From contig OZ018324.1 of NCBI GenBank assembly GCA_963969495.1, positions 142,286,355 through 142,350,354 of the forward strand: 64,000 bases of DNA, given 5' to 3'. The stretch is from Ceratothoa steindachneri. Its lineage: Eukaryota; Arthropoda; Malacostraca; Isopoda; Cymothoidae. Position numbers and translations under genes: made by a program. Shown piece after piece: positions 49,664 through 62,137 of this stretch (positions are counted from its first letter, which is position 1; every line of letters begins with the position of its first letter). Below the pieces are notes generated by a model. The model worked only from the letters and a program-made list of their open reading frames with translations. It did no database searches and was not told where the DNA came from.

Positions 49664-49955
49664 AAGGAGGTGTTTAAAAAAATAATTAAAACCCTTATGT
49701 AAGGGGGTAAATAAAACGGTTTGAAAGACAATAATTTAAAGCATTTAAAAAATTGTCTGTTAAAATGATTTATAATACCAGTTATTTATTGGCAATTACA
49801 TAAATAAAAATATTTTTAACCTTATGAAAAAATGTTATTGAATTGATGAACTTTCTTTTTTTTAAGTGAAATCGAAGGGGAGGGGAGTTAAACAAATTAC
49901 TCAAACCCCTATGTAAGGGGGCTTGATGAAAGTGGCTTGAAAGGTCAAAGAGGCA
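49664..49955 (+). repeat. Two-copy direct repeat, spacing about 210 bp
   Basis: AAACCCTTATGTAAGGGGGT near 49688 and AAACCCCTATGTAAGGGGGC near 49902 share flanking GGAGG..GTT and GAAAG. Each centre CCCYTATGTAAGGGG is a near-palindrome. Confidence 0.7.
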
Positions 49956-52900
49956 AGGGGCCAACAGCTAGAATGGCTTGGAGTGAGCGCAAACAATCAC
50001 CTTAAGGAGGCGGTGGGGATTGACGAAGCAATGGTTGGTTATAATTATATTATTGTTATTATTAGAATTAGAATTATTGATAATATTATTTGTAATCACG
50101 TCTCACTTCCCTTTTGTGTTTAATTGTTTCCAAAATGAGAAATGAAATCCACATAAAGATCAAGCCGAAAATTATTCGTTGACAGGTAGACTCTGAAGCC
50201 GATGACAGTAGTCATAGAATCAAAGGTTGTAGTGAAATTAGAAACAAACAAGTAAGCGTTTGAACCGTTTCTAGCTTGAGGAAATCAAGGCCTTACGGTG
50301 GCGAAGTAGTATGCATTGGGAGATAATTTGCGAACTTCGTGGATGGAAAGGTTATCTGCTGTGTGTGTGAAGAAAGGAAGTGACAGAGACCTTCGTGATG
50401 TTATTTGCCATTAGTGATAGCAATTCTCCTCTCTCTCTGATATTTTTTTCTTTGCTGACAACCCCCATAATGTTCATGGCATTGTATTTTCTAGCCAGCC
50501 TCCTGAAGAAACTCAGTCACTCATTTGTGTCCAGCCTAGCAACTCCTTTTGGAAATAACATTAAATTTATGATTTATCTACCAAATTTCCCTCACTTCTT
50601 TACCGTTAATAGATATCATGTGTAGCCTATTACATTTGGTAACTGGGTGAAAATTAAGGAAACCACGTCAAGGCTTGAATTGAATTGTCTGATGCGAAGG
50701 TGAAAAGTTGTTGTGTTTTATCCTCGCCCCTACCAGTATTAGTTTTTACCCTCATTAGCCCCTAAACTCGAAAGAGTGTAGTGTACAGTCCTTTAGGATG
50801 CCTTTGTCGGGTGTCTTATCATGGAGGTTGGGTGCATATTACAACATCCTCTCATAATGAAGTACCGGGGTATTATAATAATAAGTGATCTCCACCAGTA
50901 AACGATCTTATCCCTACTTTTCTCTATTAGATACCCGGCTATTCATTTCCGAACTTTCTTTGCTTTCCACATAGTTTCAGGCTGGTCGTGGCAGTTTCCT
51001 TCTCAAACCGTGAGCTCTCTACCTGCTGCCAAAAGCGAAATACCGCTGGCCGAGGGAAGCTTTAGGCATGCTCTGTTCTACTGGCGACGATGTCTGCCTT
51101 CGTAGGGAATAATATCTATTTTTCAATTAACTCTTTGTTTTTTCATAAAACAAGGTTACATTCGAGAGGAAAAGTTGTTGGCGAGCTCAGACGCATGGAG
51201 ATTGACCTACAAGTGCCACCTCATCCAGTCTAGATTTTACATAAGACGAAATAACATGAGCTATCTCTTTGACCGGTGGAAGGACTGCTCTTTTTTCAGT
51301 TCCAAGCAATAAAAGAGCTTCCCTTTCGCCCTATTTGGAGACACGGTCGGGCACCCTCACCGCAGAAAAAGAGGTGGCCGCCATCTGCTTTTTCAAATGC
51401 ATCTCCATCCTTCTTATATTAGAGAGGTTTGGTGCTCTAAAATGTCTACAGTGAGGGTGGCTTTCTCGTCACTCCCTTCTTTCGACTTGCCCATGGATAA
51501 CTCCTTCTTTCAATACCCACGGTTTGTTTTAAAGATGACTGAGGAGAAACCATGCCAGCGGCACAGAATCGACAACGCGTTGGAAGAGCGGCTCAATATG
51601 ACCCCCCGATGTAGAGAATTAAAAGTTGAGGGAGGCAGTGGACAGTGGTAAATACTATCCTGCTCATACAACCTAAGCTTACATGGCGATAGCGTGACAG
51701 CCACCATATTTTCCCAAATGCAGCTCGGTTCACTATCCCAAAAGTCGAGAGACCACAAGACTGCAGAACCCTCAATTGCCATTTCTGAGACCCTGGATAC
51801 TGGGTGGGGATCATTGGCACTTGGGTGACCACTCAGCTGGTCATGATCTCATCTCAGATGGCAGGATCTGCCATGATGCGTGGATGGGTTCGGTCTATAA
51901 CATTGAACCTCTGTTCCCTCTTATGCAAGGTTTTTCTCAGGCTGCTTGGGCCCTCATGGACTCACAATTAGAGCAGGGACGTCCTCCCCGAATACTAATA
52001 ATTTAACAGCAAATATTTTTTCCCATTTCATAGAAGGATCTTGCTGAGACCGGTCTGTCAGTCTTAAATGCCACCTCCTCCATAGCCACGCTTCCTGGGG
52101 TGGATATTTTCGCTTGCACTCTCCGTTCTCATAAAAACGAAATCGAATAAAAGCCAAAGAACAGAATAAACCACAACGGATTCAGCTCTTTTTGTGGGAG
52201 CTCTGCGCAAGGAAGGTTTCGCTACCGCTACGGCAGGCAAACTACCAGGTTAAGATCGTCACGTCCTGTTCCGAGGCTTCCTTGGGCGAGCTAAACGAGA
52301 GAAAGACTAAATTCGTAAGTGCATACAGCAGAGCATCAATTACGTCGAGGGTTTTGATTCAGATACTAAAATGAATTTTTAATCTTGCTAGCTCTAAACG
52401 TTTTCTAGTCTTTTACTCCACATATGACAGCTTGTTGGCTAAAGGCCACTTGAACAATCAAACGAGAGGATTAGCTAGTTTGCCTGGTAAAGGAGAGAAG
52501 GTGCCTCGTTTTTGGATGGTATATATCCGAGGAGGTCATGATTTTTGCCTTTTGGACACATAGGTTCGCATGTGATTTTGAAGCCAGAGTCTGCCATAAA
52601 CTTCCTCGTTGACCAGGGAACAGCCAAGGTCCAAATTGCAAAGAGGAAACAAGGTCGTGGCCACGAAAGTAATCCCACACTGTTCTTAACCTTTCCACGT
52701 GAAATCCTGCCTGAGTGGGTGTATCCAGGTTTGTATCAGTAAGGCTTGAAGGCACTTATACGATTTAGACGTAGGTACTACTACTGTCATCACTTTGGCA
52801 ATACGATTCTCTTCTTTAGACGTGCATCTTCGGTGTAAGTTACTCAGAGCCGTACATGATAATTCTTTTCATTTCTGTCCAATATTAATTTCCATACTTT

Positions 52901-54119
52901 GCTTCCTCGAAACAATGTCGCACTGTATCACGTGGAGAAGTATGTCTTGGTAGTTCAGGCTTAATACCGTCTCTCATTTTGTAAGGCTAAAGACATTGTC
53001 CGGACAAGCATGATGCTCCCTTGGACGTCTTAAGTATCAATATTAAAAAAGACAGCCTCTGCTACTGGCCTTTCCAGGCCTACGAGAATGATCGTGTTCG
53101 CGCCCATTCAGAACTCGTCTACGGATTTTATTTTCCTCTCCCATACGAGTGCTTTCCTCGTAGAACTGCCGCAATAAAAGGCTCTCACCCAGCATCTCTT
53201 AAAACTCAGGTTCTCCTTCCCCCATCGCCGTGATTCCCTTAGGGAAAATTACCACGCGCTTACAATAAGTGATAAGACTTAAATTGGCACATTAGCCAAT
53301 GTGGTTCTTCAACCTGCCTCCCGAAAAAGCAGCACCATAAGAGCTTCAACTTCTGTCCCCAAACCAAAACCTAGACAAGACGACTCTGAAATGTGGAAAA
53401 AGAAAGGCAATTATCATACCATCACAATAAGATCATTAATTAGATTTTAGTATAGAAATTGAACATATAAAGCTAGTGATAAAATCCAGCCAATACATCA
53501 CTTTACCTATAAAGAAGAAATATATAATATTTAGCAAACTTTTAAGGACGACACTGGAGGGGTAACTGGGTAAAGATTCATATATAGAGAAAATCTTAAC
53601 GATAACCCGGATCTTTTAGTGACGATAACAAATTCTGAGAAAAGTCAAGGACTTACCAACGGTTAGCAATAGACTTTGCAACTCTTCATAGCATCAAAAA
53701 TGGCAAAGAGTTTAAGGAAAATGTAGTAATACTTGAAATTACAACGGCTAGGAATAAACATATCGCTAACTTCTGGCTTGATTGTTTAATAGATCGTAAC
53801 TTTACAATAGCAGGATACAAAGCTCTCGTTCAGCTTCTTTCGATTGTTGAAGAAGAAGAAGAGAAAGAACTATAAATTACTTAAAATTACTTAAAATGTC
53901 ATAAGTAACATATTATACAAGTATTTAATTAATATATGCCAACGCAACACTCTGGGTTAAGAAGCAACTCTATTAGATATGATCATCAGCAAGCTGTTCA
54001 AAGTTCATGGGAGGCTTAGCCTAGGAAAAAATCCTTTGACTAGGCTTAGCCCGTTGTTCTTCTACTATCACTGATCACAGAATGATTTAATAAAAACTAC
54101 ATTGACATACTATTCACAA

Positions 54120-54120
<1 letters not shown>
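49956..54120. other. Unassigned sequence, partly less AT-rich
   Basis: From about 50.9 to 53.3 kb the GC content is visibly higher than in neighbours, and frames of 60-94 codons occur on both strands (for example 51397-51651 plus, 52471-52755 minus). None shows a domain I recognise, and no splice-site pattern ties them together. It may be an old element or LTR material. Confidence 0.35.

Positions 54121-54122
<2 letters not shown>

Positions 54123-54151
<29 letters not shown>
54123..54151. repeat. (AT)n microsatellite
   Basis: Short pure AT tract. Confidence 0.95.
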
Positions 54152-54153
<2 letters not shown>

Positions 54154-54780
54154 TGTTAAGGTGGTCCTTAAAATCAAAAGTTTAAAAAGTTCAACTCCGA
54201 GCTCATCATATGGTGCCACTTGGAGTAAAAACATCATGAGTAAAGCTTTGTTTCATTTTAAAAATAGTTATGGGTTGCACATCGAAGATGAAGTTTTGAC
54301 ATATTTGACATATTTGCTCTATATTTAAATTATGAGCAGTAAAATCCTTGTATCACAGCTGTGAGTGTTTCGATTCACCACTTTTCTTTGATATAATGCA
54401 GACAAGGGTCAACTGATACATACACACTTTTGTTTGCATCAGCTTATGTGGTGATAGTATCAGGGGTGACACTAACACAAGTGACTCATGTAAATTTTTC
54501 TCTGATTTAATTAGGTTGTTTTATATGTTTGTTCCTGTATATGAGTGTTTGTAAGACTACATTAGTTTTTTATTTAAGCGTGTTTGAGACGTGTTATAGG
54601 TATAGAATGTTGCTAGTTCAACAATTAAATGCTAAAAGGAAATAGGAATAGAAAATAAATGACATTAATATTATAGTAGAAAAAGGGTTAAAGCGTAATA
54701 AAATAAAAGTATGTAGTTAAAGCTTAGTTATACAAATTCTTATTCTATTTCTAGGATAAAATGTCTTCCTCGTGTGAGTA

Positions 54781-56050
54781 AAATCTGTTGTGGACAAAAA
54801 ACTCTCACTCCGACAGTTATCCACTCTGGTTTTCGCTTCAGTTGGGAAATTTGGCGATAAATCTAGAATTCTCACAATCAGAAAGGACAGCATCCTTGAG
54901 AGAATCGAAAACCTGGACAAGAAATATCAAGCACTGAAAAAAAAGGCAAACAAGACCTATTTGATGCAGCTCGCAATAACCAATGAAAATGATAAGAATA
55001 AAGAAAGGTCGAGAATTATTGAAAGGTCGAAGAAAACATGGACGGGGTGAGGCAGCACATGGATTCTGTTGATAAATCCTTAGCCACTCCAGAAAAGCGT
55101 GTCAAAGCAAGATCCGCCAAGGAGTCACAGCGAAAGAAACACGAAGAAATGATAGCCTCAAGGACCTTAGCATGGTAGTTCTAGATTCCTCCACCAGTAG
55201 CAGTGAAGACAACTTCAGTAGTCGAAAGACCACTCTTGAAGACTCCCAAGGAGCCTGTGGAGGGGCTCTTTGGGGCTAGCTAACCAAGCAGTTCCATTTG
55301 ACAGAAAGAGAAGAGAGGGGCCTACGATGAATGTGCATCTTTACAGTATGGATCTACTTGAAGCACTATACGGAAGCTCCCCTTACCCTCCATGCAACAA
55401 GATGGATCTTCAGCTTCTTAAAATCTTGAAAGAATATACAGATATTCACGATGCGATCAGTAACGATACACTTGCCAACTTCTCAAACCATCTCTGGCAA
55501 ATCTCTGAAGAATTGGCTAGGTTCAGCTTGTTTGATCTTCATGTGTCTATTGAGATAAAAGCTAGTATGGTGAAAGCAATGAGAGTGCGACCAAAATACA
55601 GGACTCTACAAAACGAGTCTCACTTCCCGTGAACAGCAATGGTATATCAAAGCTCGGTGATTTTCATCAGTAAAAACACTAGAAGACTTCAAGAAGCTGG
55701 GAATCAAGTTCAACTTTCTGCACCTAACCCATCTGTCTAGACGGACATCCTGGAAATCAAGCAAGCACAACAACTCACCATGAGACTGAAGGTGAGCAAT
55801 TATGTAGATGAACGTAGGGTTTTGTTTATCTTCAAATACTGTAGGAAAATAACGACAGAAGAATATCAAATATAATACCTGCTGCAAGTTGCCCAAGCCC
55901 ATCAACACCAATACCATGACCCCCAAAAAGGATACCCTAATCGTACAAAAAGGCATAAAGTGACACCTATGATAATCTTCCTTTGAGCGGCTAATACTGC
56001 CTGAGTGGGAGGGAGACCTGAAGGCTAAGGAAATCAATTAAATAGAGGAT
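54781..56050 (+). pseudogene. Unidentified degenerate protein, likely repetitive-element borne
   Basis: Plus-strand segments are 54790-55047 (Lys-rich, ILERIENLDKKYQALKKKAN), then 55270-55632 (NDTLANFSNHLWQISEELAR, FSLFDLHVSIEIKASMVKAM). In other frames follow KNTRRLQEAGNQVQLSAPNP and MRLKVSNYVDERRVLFIFKY near 55640-55850, then YLLQVAQAHQHQYHDPQKGY near 55875-55930. The order (LW.LSEEL..F.LFD, K..M..AM, KNTRR, KV.N...ER, LLQVV..H) reminds me of an uncharacterised invertebrate protein family. That is recollection, and I know no function for it. At least three frameshifts or stops break it. It is not host-specific as far as I can see. Confidence 0.5.
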
Positions 56051-56584
56051 CATTTTGAGGTCGATGTGCAACCCTTAAATATTTTTCAAATGAAACCAAA
56101 TTTCACACATAATGTTTTTACACCAATTGGCACCATATGATTAGCTAAGAGCCTAACATTTGACACCTTATTTTTTTCCTATAGATAAGGACCGCACAAA
56201 ATTATATATGTGTGTATATATATATTTTTTATTATGTATTTATCAAAGCATTTCATCCTATTGCTTGGCAAATGCATCCACAAGAAATTGGCTAAACTAT
56301 CAAAGAGTTTAACGAAATTTGATGGTACTAATAAAAAATTCTTAGAGATGTTTTGATCGTCTAAAATTTATTTTGTCTGAGAAACATTTATCTTCGATTG
56401 TGAAAATTTACCCTAATTTCTTTTTACGATATTAAAACACAAATCGCTTAAGTGGCGGCATAAAATTGATTCTACAAGGAAGGGAAATAATGATAATCGG
56501 AAGTGGAATATTAAAAAATTAATCTTTCAATTACTAAAGCAGCACCTCTACATGTGGTTGATTTAATGTTTTTTTTTAAATTTT
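56051..56584. other. Unassigned AT-rich sequence
   Basis: Contains a short (TG/TA)n run near 56205-56225. No gene recognised. Confidence 0.4.
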
Positions 56585-56837
56585 CTATTCATCCTTTACT
56601 TTCACATGTTGTCCATTTCTGTTCAACCACAAATATTTCTTTGAACAGTTTGAGTATACAACTCTTTTCACCAGCTGTTGAGTTACCTTAATTAAATTCA
56701 CATGAAAGATAGCAGATAGAGAGATAGCGGGAGAGAGAGAGGGAGGGAGAAATATACGCGCTGCCGCACCTTTCAATGGAAATAGAGCCAAGAGATACAT
56801 GGGCGACCTTTTTTGTGTTCGATAATCAAGTGCAAAA

Positions 56838-56945
56838 TTATGAGGCGCCGGGTTCGCGGAAAGCCCGCCATCGCAGAAAGCCGCGACAAGTTTGATAGCC
56901 TTGAAAAGTCCCATTGGGAGTCGGACAAAGTTTTGCCTCACTGAG
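56838..56945 (-). repeat. Dispersed repeat copy 1
   Basis: On the minus strand GTGAGGCAAAACTTTGTCCG and TATCAAACTTGTCGCGGCTT match plus-strand 60190-60245 (GTGAGGCGAAACTTTAGCGG, CATCAAGCTTGTTGCGGCTT). The minus frame here is open for 118 codons, but the match is short and its nature unknown. It touches the start of the LTR at 56940. Confidence 0.65.
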
Positions 56946-57824
56946 ATAGGAACCTATCGCGATGGTGCTAATAGGGCGAGACTACTCTCGCCTGCCGATG
57001 CTTCGGACCCTGAAACCCTCCCCTTCGGACAGAAGGGGTAAAACCCCATTTGACCTCAATATAAATCCTCCGGCGACAGAGTTAAAAGGGAATATCCTCC
57101 GTCTGCCTGCCCCGTCAATATCCTCTGCCCCGACCCTCCGTTAGGACCCGCTTTTAACGTCCAGTTGGACCTTGTACAATACTCTCAGAACCTCTCAAAC
57201 TCCAGGTATTCTCGATTGATTCGGATGAGTCTACCCCGTACCATTTCTATCCGCTCCAAGAACGCAAAGCGCCCAGTCTCAAGCCCTGTCTAACTCGAAA
57301 GCAAGATCTAAGTTAATCCCATAAGGGTCATTTGAAGTTTGCGCCAAGGCAAGGATTACTCCCTTGGAGCAAATCTTCGAGGTAAAAGCAAAGCGAAAAT
57401 CTTTTGTCCAAGTGCTCTCTCTTTACTCCTTCCCACCACTACTAACATAGTGAAACCTCCATCGTCACTTCGTATACGCTCAAGGTCATTCCAGCGACCC
57501 TCTGTCAATATTGTTTATACGGCGACTGTCCACGCCAAGTCTCTTCACCTTTTTAAACGCTGACTCGTGTACGTCGAATGTGTATATAGCTTGTTTTAAA
57601 ACTCCTTTTAAGATTGTAAAAGAATAGTAATTTGCATATATGTAAAGTTATTTTTGTTCCCGTTTTACTATTGTCCCGAAAAACTCCAAGATAATCGACT
57701 ATTTGGCCAACCTACATTTAATTAATTGCACTCTGCTTATACTATAAATCTCCCACGCACATAGCCGTTCAACCTCGGCTGAGAAACGCATAAAGGGTTA
57801 TTAACTTGACACTATTCTATGACA
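56940..57824 (+). repeat. LTR upstream of the third gag remnant
   Basis: A TG start (TGAGATAGGAACC, 56940) is proposed, with an end TATTCTATGACA at 57824 that resembles the ends of the solo LTRs at 17779 (CATTCTACGACA) and 47711. CTCAATATAAATCC near 57055 is a possible TATA region. A primer-site-like TGGTATCAG follows at 57852. The left edge is uncertain. Confidence 0.6.
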
Positions 57825-57851
57825 TATAGTAATATCTATTATAAATTAAAC

Positions 57852-57860
57852 TGGTATCAG
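57852..57860 (+). promoter_or_regulatory. Candidate primer-binding site
   Basis: TGGTATCAG matches the common start of initiator-Met-tRNA primer sites, but it lies 27 bp beyond the proposed LTR end, further than usual. Confidence 0.45.
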
Positions 57861-58400
57861 CTTTATTGAGGTTAATCTTGGTCAATCAATTGATTGAGAT
57901 TTGATCAATCTATTTGTAAACCTTGGTTAAATTGTTAATTGTTGTCTAATTTTAGTTCCAAATCTGGATTTTAAAAGGTGAGAAATAACCACTGCATTCC
58001 TATTTGCAAAATGTATTTTTTCCCGTTCTTATTTAATATTTTTTTGTGAATTGATTGTCGAGTGACCGTGTTTAACTATTAATTTTATTCCCCCTCGCAA
58101 TTGGATTATTGTCCTTCAAGGCCTCATCTCATGCCGTAAGTTGAAGTTATATAAAAACAGTATTATTCATAGTATTGCGGTAGTGGATTGCTGTAACTCT
58201 CTTTTCAATCACAGTAAAATCTCGAAGGCAAAAGCTTTTTCACGAGTACTTCGCCCCACCTTTGTTGTTCGTGTTTTCGTATGTTTAGCAAAACTATTTA
58301 CACTTCCGCTCGTGCGTAAAGGAATCCATAATTCCTCCTTATTCATTGAAAGGCGTTAATTTAATACTAATTGTTGTTCCTATCGCATAAAACCAGCATC

Positions 58401-59344
58401 ATGTCGTCGTTGAAAATTTACAAGACCCAAGGAGAGTGACTGACAATCAGTGGCAGAGATATGATGGCCTACATTCAGGAAGAAGAAAGATGAGAAAGAG
58501 CCGAAAGAAAAGAGAAAAGAAAGAGAAATGAAACAAGAAGAAAGAGAGAGAATTCGCTCTCCCTAAACTCCTCAAATCCTAGCCTAGACGCACCGCAGTC
58601 TGCGACCTTAAAACTCCCTCTCTCTAAAGAATGCTAAGAATTCGAGTTTTATCTCACCTACTTCGAAAAGATCTTCGAGGTCAACCAGGGGAACATCGAG
58701 ACGGACGACGTAAACTAATAATTTCTTCTGTTGAGCTCCGAACTCATGGCAATTTTGATCTCCCTCTCATCAGAGGCAACATTATTACTAATCGTTAAAA
58801 GTCAAGCTGCTCACCGATTAGAAAATGATCTCCAATTTTTACTGAACTAAATTTAGGCATGGCGCATTAAACCAATCCAGACTTCCGAAGGTTCAGCTAC
58901 TCCCTACAGCGTCATTTTATTTTTTTTGACGCGTCCAAGGTGCATCATGAATACGACGCCCTGGTCGATTTCGTCATCATGGACCAACTTCTTGCGTCGC
59001 TCCCTTCGAAAATCAGATCCTTTGTAAAGGAACGGAGCTGCCGTGCTCTCAAAGAATGCATAGAGGAGGTAGACTTGTACACGGCTAGTCACAACTGCTA
59101 TGCAAAGAAAGGGAATAAATCAGCGACCCTAACTCCTAAATCCAAAACCAGCAAGAATAAATTTGTTACTAATTTTGGGAATAAGTTCCTTAAGGTGAAT
59201 GTGCACGCCAAACATAAACCTCTCTTCTTGTCGAACTACCGTGATGTTAAGCCCTTTTACCCCAACCTCCTGCTTCGTCGTTCTCCAGGAAGACCATTGT
59301 GTGCTATTCATGTGTAGTTCCTGCTCACGTGAGGATCAATTGCC
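58401..59344 (+). pseudogene. gag: Gag remnant with an intact zinc knuckle motif
   Basis: From the ATG at 58401 the frame starts MSSLKIYKTQGE then stops. A Lys/Arg/Glu-rich segment follows at 58480-58560, then FEKIFEVNQGNIETDDVN near 58665-58715. The open stretch 58940-59317 (DALVDFVIMDQLLASLPSKI, CRALKECIEEVDLYTASHN) comes next. The knuckle CYSCVVPAHVRINC (59302-59343) keeps all of CX2CX4HX4C. The same domains occur at 1.0-2.4 and 13.96-14.70 kb. Gag would package the element RNA. Frameshifts separate the parts, with the knuckle in a different frame from the preceding 125 codons. Confidence 0.82.
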
Positions 59345-60000
59345 CCCAAAACTCGCGGTTTAGAAGAACTCCTCCTTCTCAACAGGTACAGCATGTCAGT
59401 GCCACTTCTACCCCTTCACCGTCGCAAAATGAAGCCCCCTCTTCTTCAAACCCGCCGAATACTGCTTGCCACCAAGTAAAGTTTTTGTTCAATGAAAGTA
59501 CCCCAGGGGCCCTCCAATTTAAAACTGGAACAGTGAATGGGAGCCGAATCTCCAACCTCGTCCGTGCATGGTTGTTTCCTATGGACTACTCTCCCTTGTG
59601 GCTCCGGACGACAATAAGTTTGTCGTAGTGTATGATAACTTGGGGCACCCCAATAAATTCCATATTGTTTACTGCTACAATGAGTGCACGTATTTTACTA
59701 GTTGGGCTGAAGTCGTTGCATTCCCCAACATTTTTGCCTCGTCTTAATTAGGGAGTCCCTTTAGGTTTCTTCTGCCACCGTGGCTCAACCTGTTACTAAC
59801 GGTACCTGCGCGAGGAAAGAAGTGAAAGCCGATACACTACTGGAACCCCCGTGTGGTTCTCAATTCCAGAGTGCTATGATCAATGACTTTGCCAAAAGCC
59901 AAAGGGAATATGAATCTCTTGGTCCCTTGTGCTCCAAATCCAAGAACAAAACACGCGAAACCGTCAGAGGGAATTGCCATAATATTTAACTTTGAGCGAC
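59345..60000 (+). pseudogene. Protease and start of pol, third gag element
   Basis: The open frame 59299-59628 runs from the knuckle through FNESTPGALQFKTGTVNGSR, the same protease-like block as LPGALKFEDGTVDGCR at 1.15 kb. After a shift, MINDFAKSQREYESLGPLCS near 59880-59930 resembles a linker ahead of pol. No RT, RNase H or integrase follows, and readable sequence ends about 60000. The element is truncated, with a piggyBac remnant lying head-on from 60262. Confidence 0.65.
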
Positions 60001-60189
60001 ATTTTTGGGGTGACATTGATGGCTGTTCTCCGACACAGCTCTCTCGTTGGCACATTATTTTAGACCATAATTTCATTTAAGTTGCCTAACTCAACATTAT
60101 CAACGAATTTGAACATCCCAGTACTCCTAAGCATTGGAGTCTATCAAGCAATAGACAGCCGAATTCAGAACTGAACTTCCTAATCCGGT

Positions 60190-60245
60190 GAGGCGAAACT
60201 TTAGCGGACTAGGACTGGGACCTTTTCGGGCCATCAAGCTTGTTG
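60190..60245 (+). repeat. Dispersed repeat copy 2
   Basis: Inverted relative to 56838-56945 and matching over about 55 bp. It ends about 17 bp before the piggyBac remnant. Confidence 0.6.
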
Positions 60246-60261
60246 CGGCTTCCAACTGACC

Positions 60262-61837
60262 TTAGTCACTGATGCCTCTGTCTACCTGACAGCAGGAACA
60301 CATTCCTCTTGCTTGTCTGTGTCCTAGGGATATATTAAACGAGTGTAAACTCTTTCGTGAACAGAAATGCTGAGCTGCCAGGTACCTCATCACCTCAGCG
60401 ATCCCTGCCTTGTTCACCCTCACTAACCCCACCACTGTCAGCCCTTTACTGAGCATGTCCTGTATGAGGGGCACAAACGCGAATCAGCTGTCGTTGGTGA
60501 TGCTTCTGTTAGTTTTGCGATAGAGGCGCGAGAGGTCTTTGGTAAACATGTGGCCGAGTTGTAGTTCATGTGTTGCTGTTGTGCCCTGTTGCCTTAGGTA
60601 GGAAATACCTTGAAACATGTACTTACTTTCCACATTGTTCCCCTATAAACATTTTTATCGCATATTTTGCTGAATTATTTGAGATATATATCCTAAAAAG
60701 GCACTTACTCCTAAAAGCCAGCAATTGCTTATATAATGTAAGATTATCTTGGAGCGTGTAGTTGTCCTCACAGCAGGCCAAAAACATGTCCTACACAACC
60801 CTGACTGGGGCGAATTTGTCAGTGGCCGTCTCGGCTTCTGTGTGACTATGTTGTCAAACCTAGGGCAGTACAGCAGGAAGCAATAACGCCCCTCAGACAT
60901 TGCTGCCTTGTAGAAAGGAGCCCTTGTCAAATGGCACTACAACTCCTTAGTATTCAGGTGATTATCTTTTCTGTAACTACTGAATATAAGGAACCCTAAC
61001 ATGGTACGTATCTTTGCTGCTGTTGTTGTTTGCTGTATATTCGCTGTCTGTCTCCTGTACCTATAGACGCCAACAACAATCTTCTTTTTCGTGAACTCCA
61101 CAATTAGATTCATTATGGTATTAGTCAAAAACAGGCTAAAACACTCTTCAAGTGTGGTGGTGGTAGCAGCTGATTGTTTGGAACCTGGCCGAATTGGTGC
61201 CACAATATTTTGGGCTGCTGTACTGGTGCTGCAGCTACCTGATGCCTTGTATGCCATACATAGCCTGAGCAACTTTTGACTGTTGCAGCGTTAAAAAGCA
61301 CTAGCAACTCCCCATCGTCTGCATGTCGTCGAAGTTATCTCTGGCACTCAGCAGGGGTTGCTGGAGAGAAAGCAGCAGCATCGGGGGCAGCAGGAGGGAT
61401 TGCAGCAGGAGCAGGAGCAGCATGGGCGGCAGCATGAACAGAACCAGCAGAATTAGCGTCGTCAGAGTCATCAGAACATGATGACAGAGCAGGGTCCTGT
61501 ACAGAAACAGTAACAGAGTTGCAAGATGGGCCAGCATTAGGCTTTTCAGCTGTGATGGCGTGCTAGGAGGCGAGGGGGTGATGGTGAGATGCCTAGGCAT
61601 CTTTGTCTGCTCACCACCCGCCTTTGTTCGCTTGCGTCGGCGAGGAATGTCTTCTCCAGATAGACTGTCTGAACTTTCACACATTTCATGTGGTTCTAGA
61701 ACATATTCTTTATCATTCTCACTGCCATAAAGCACATCAGTTTCAACACAATCATTATCGTCGTCACTATCTGGAGTAAAGAGAAGTTCACTAATCTCCA
61801 TCCCACTCAGGTTTTTTTCTTTCGCCATTTCAGGCAC
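60262..61837 (-). pseudogene. piggyBac-type transposase, degenerate
   Basis: The minus-strand start at 61837 gives MPEMAKEKNLSGMEISELLF, then an acidic segment (TPDSDDDNDC, SSDSLSGEDIPRRRKRTK). The frame then turns low-complexity after a shift. Further on are LEECFSLFLTNTIMNLIVEF and RKDNHLNTKELW near 61170-60960, then FYKAAMSEGRYCFLLYC near 60910-60860. Late fragments FVPLIQDMLSKGLTVVGLVR and KEFTL follow near 60485-60340. These are the order and motifs of piggyBac transposases, which move elements between TTAA sites without a footprint. The IDE block that should hold the first catalytic Asp reads HYISNCWLLG near 60740, so it is lost or out of frame. The C-terminal zinc region is missing. 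Confidence 0.85.
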
Positions 61838-62104
61838 AAGTTTGCACTATTAGTCACTCGAAATAAGAATTACAGCCTAAAACAAGAAAAATTTAATAAT
61901 ACACGATCACTTGTCTTTGTACCCTATTACCACTGAACTCGGGTACAGGTTTCCTAGTATTTTTTACTATAATTAGCACTCCAAGCAGAGGAGTGGACTA
62001 ACGTGGCCTCACTCTATGAGAGTGTTCGCAATACTCAAGATATACAGACTCCCAGCCTCCTGCCTTGTGTGGGTGGGTGACATATGACGTAACTAGCCTC
62101 GGGC

Positions 62105-62137
62105 AAACTATACCCATGTTCATTGCTCCAGGGTTAA
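62105..62137 (-). repeat. piggyBac 5' terminal end at a TTAA site
   Basis: On the minus strand TTAA (62137-62134) is followed by CCCTGGAGCAATGAACAT. TTAA plus CCC is the signature end of piggyBac elements, and it lies about 300 bp upstream of the transposase start, a normal distance. No matching 3' end was found on the other side. Confidence 0.7.

Noticed and set aside
51269..52755. Cluster of 60-94-codon frames as possible exons of a host gene
   Set aside because: No domain is recognised, frames overlap on both strands, and no consistent splice signals join them.
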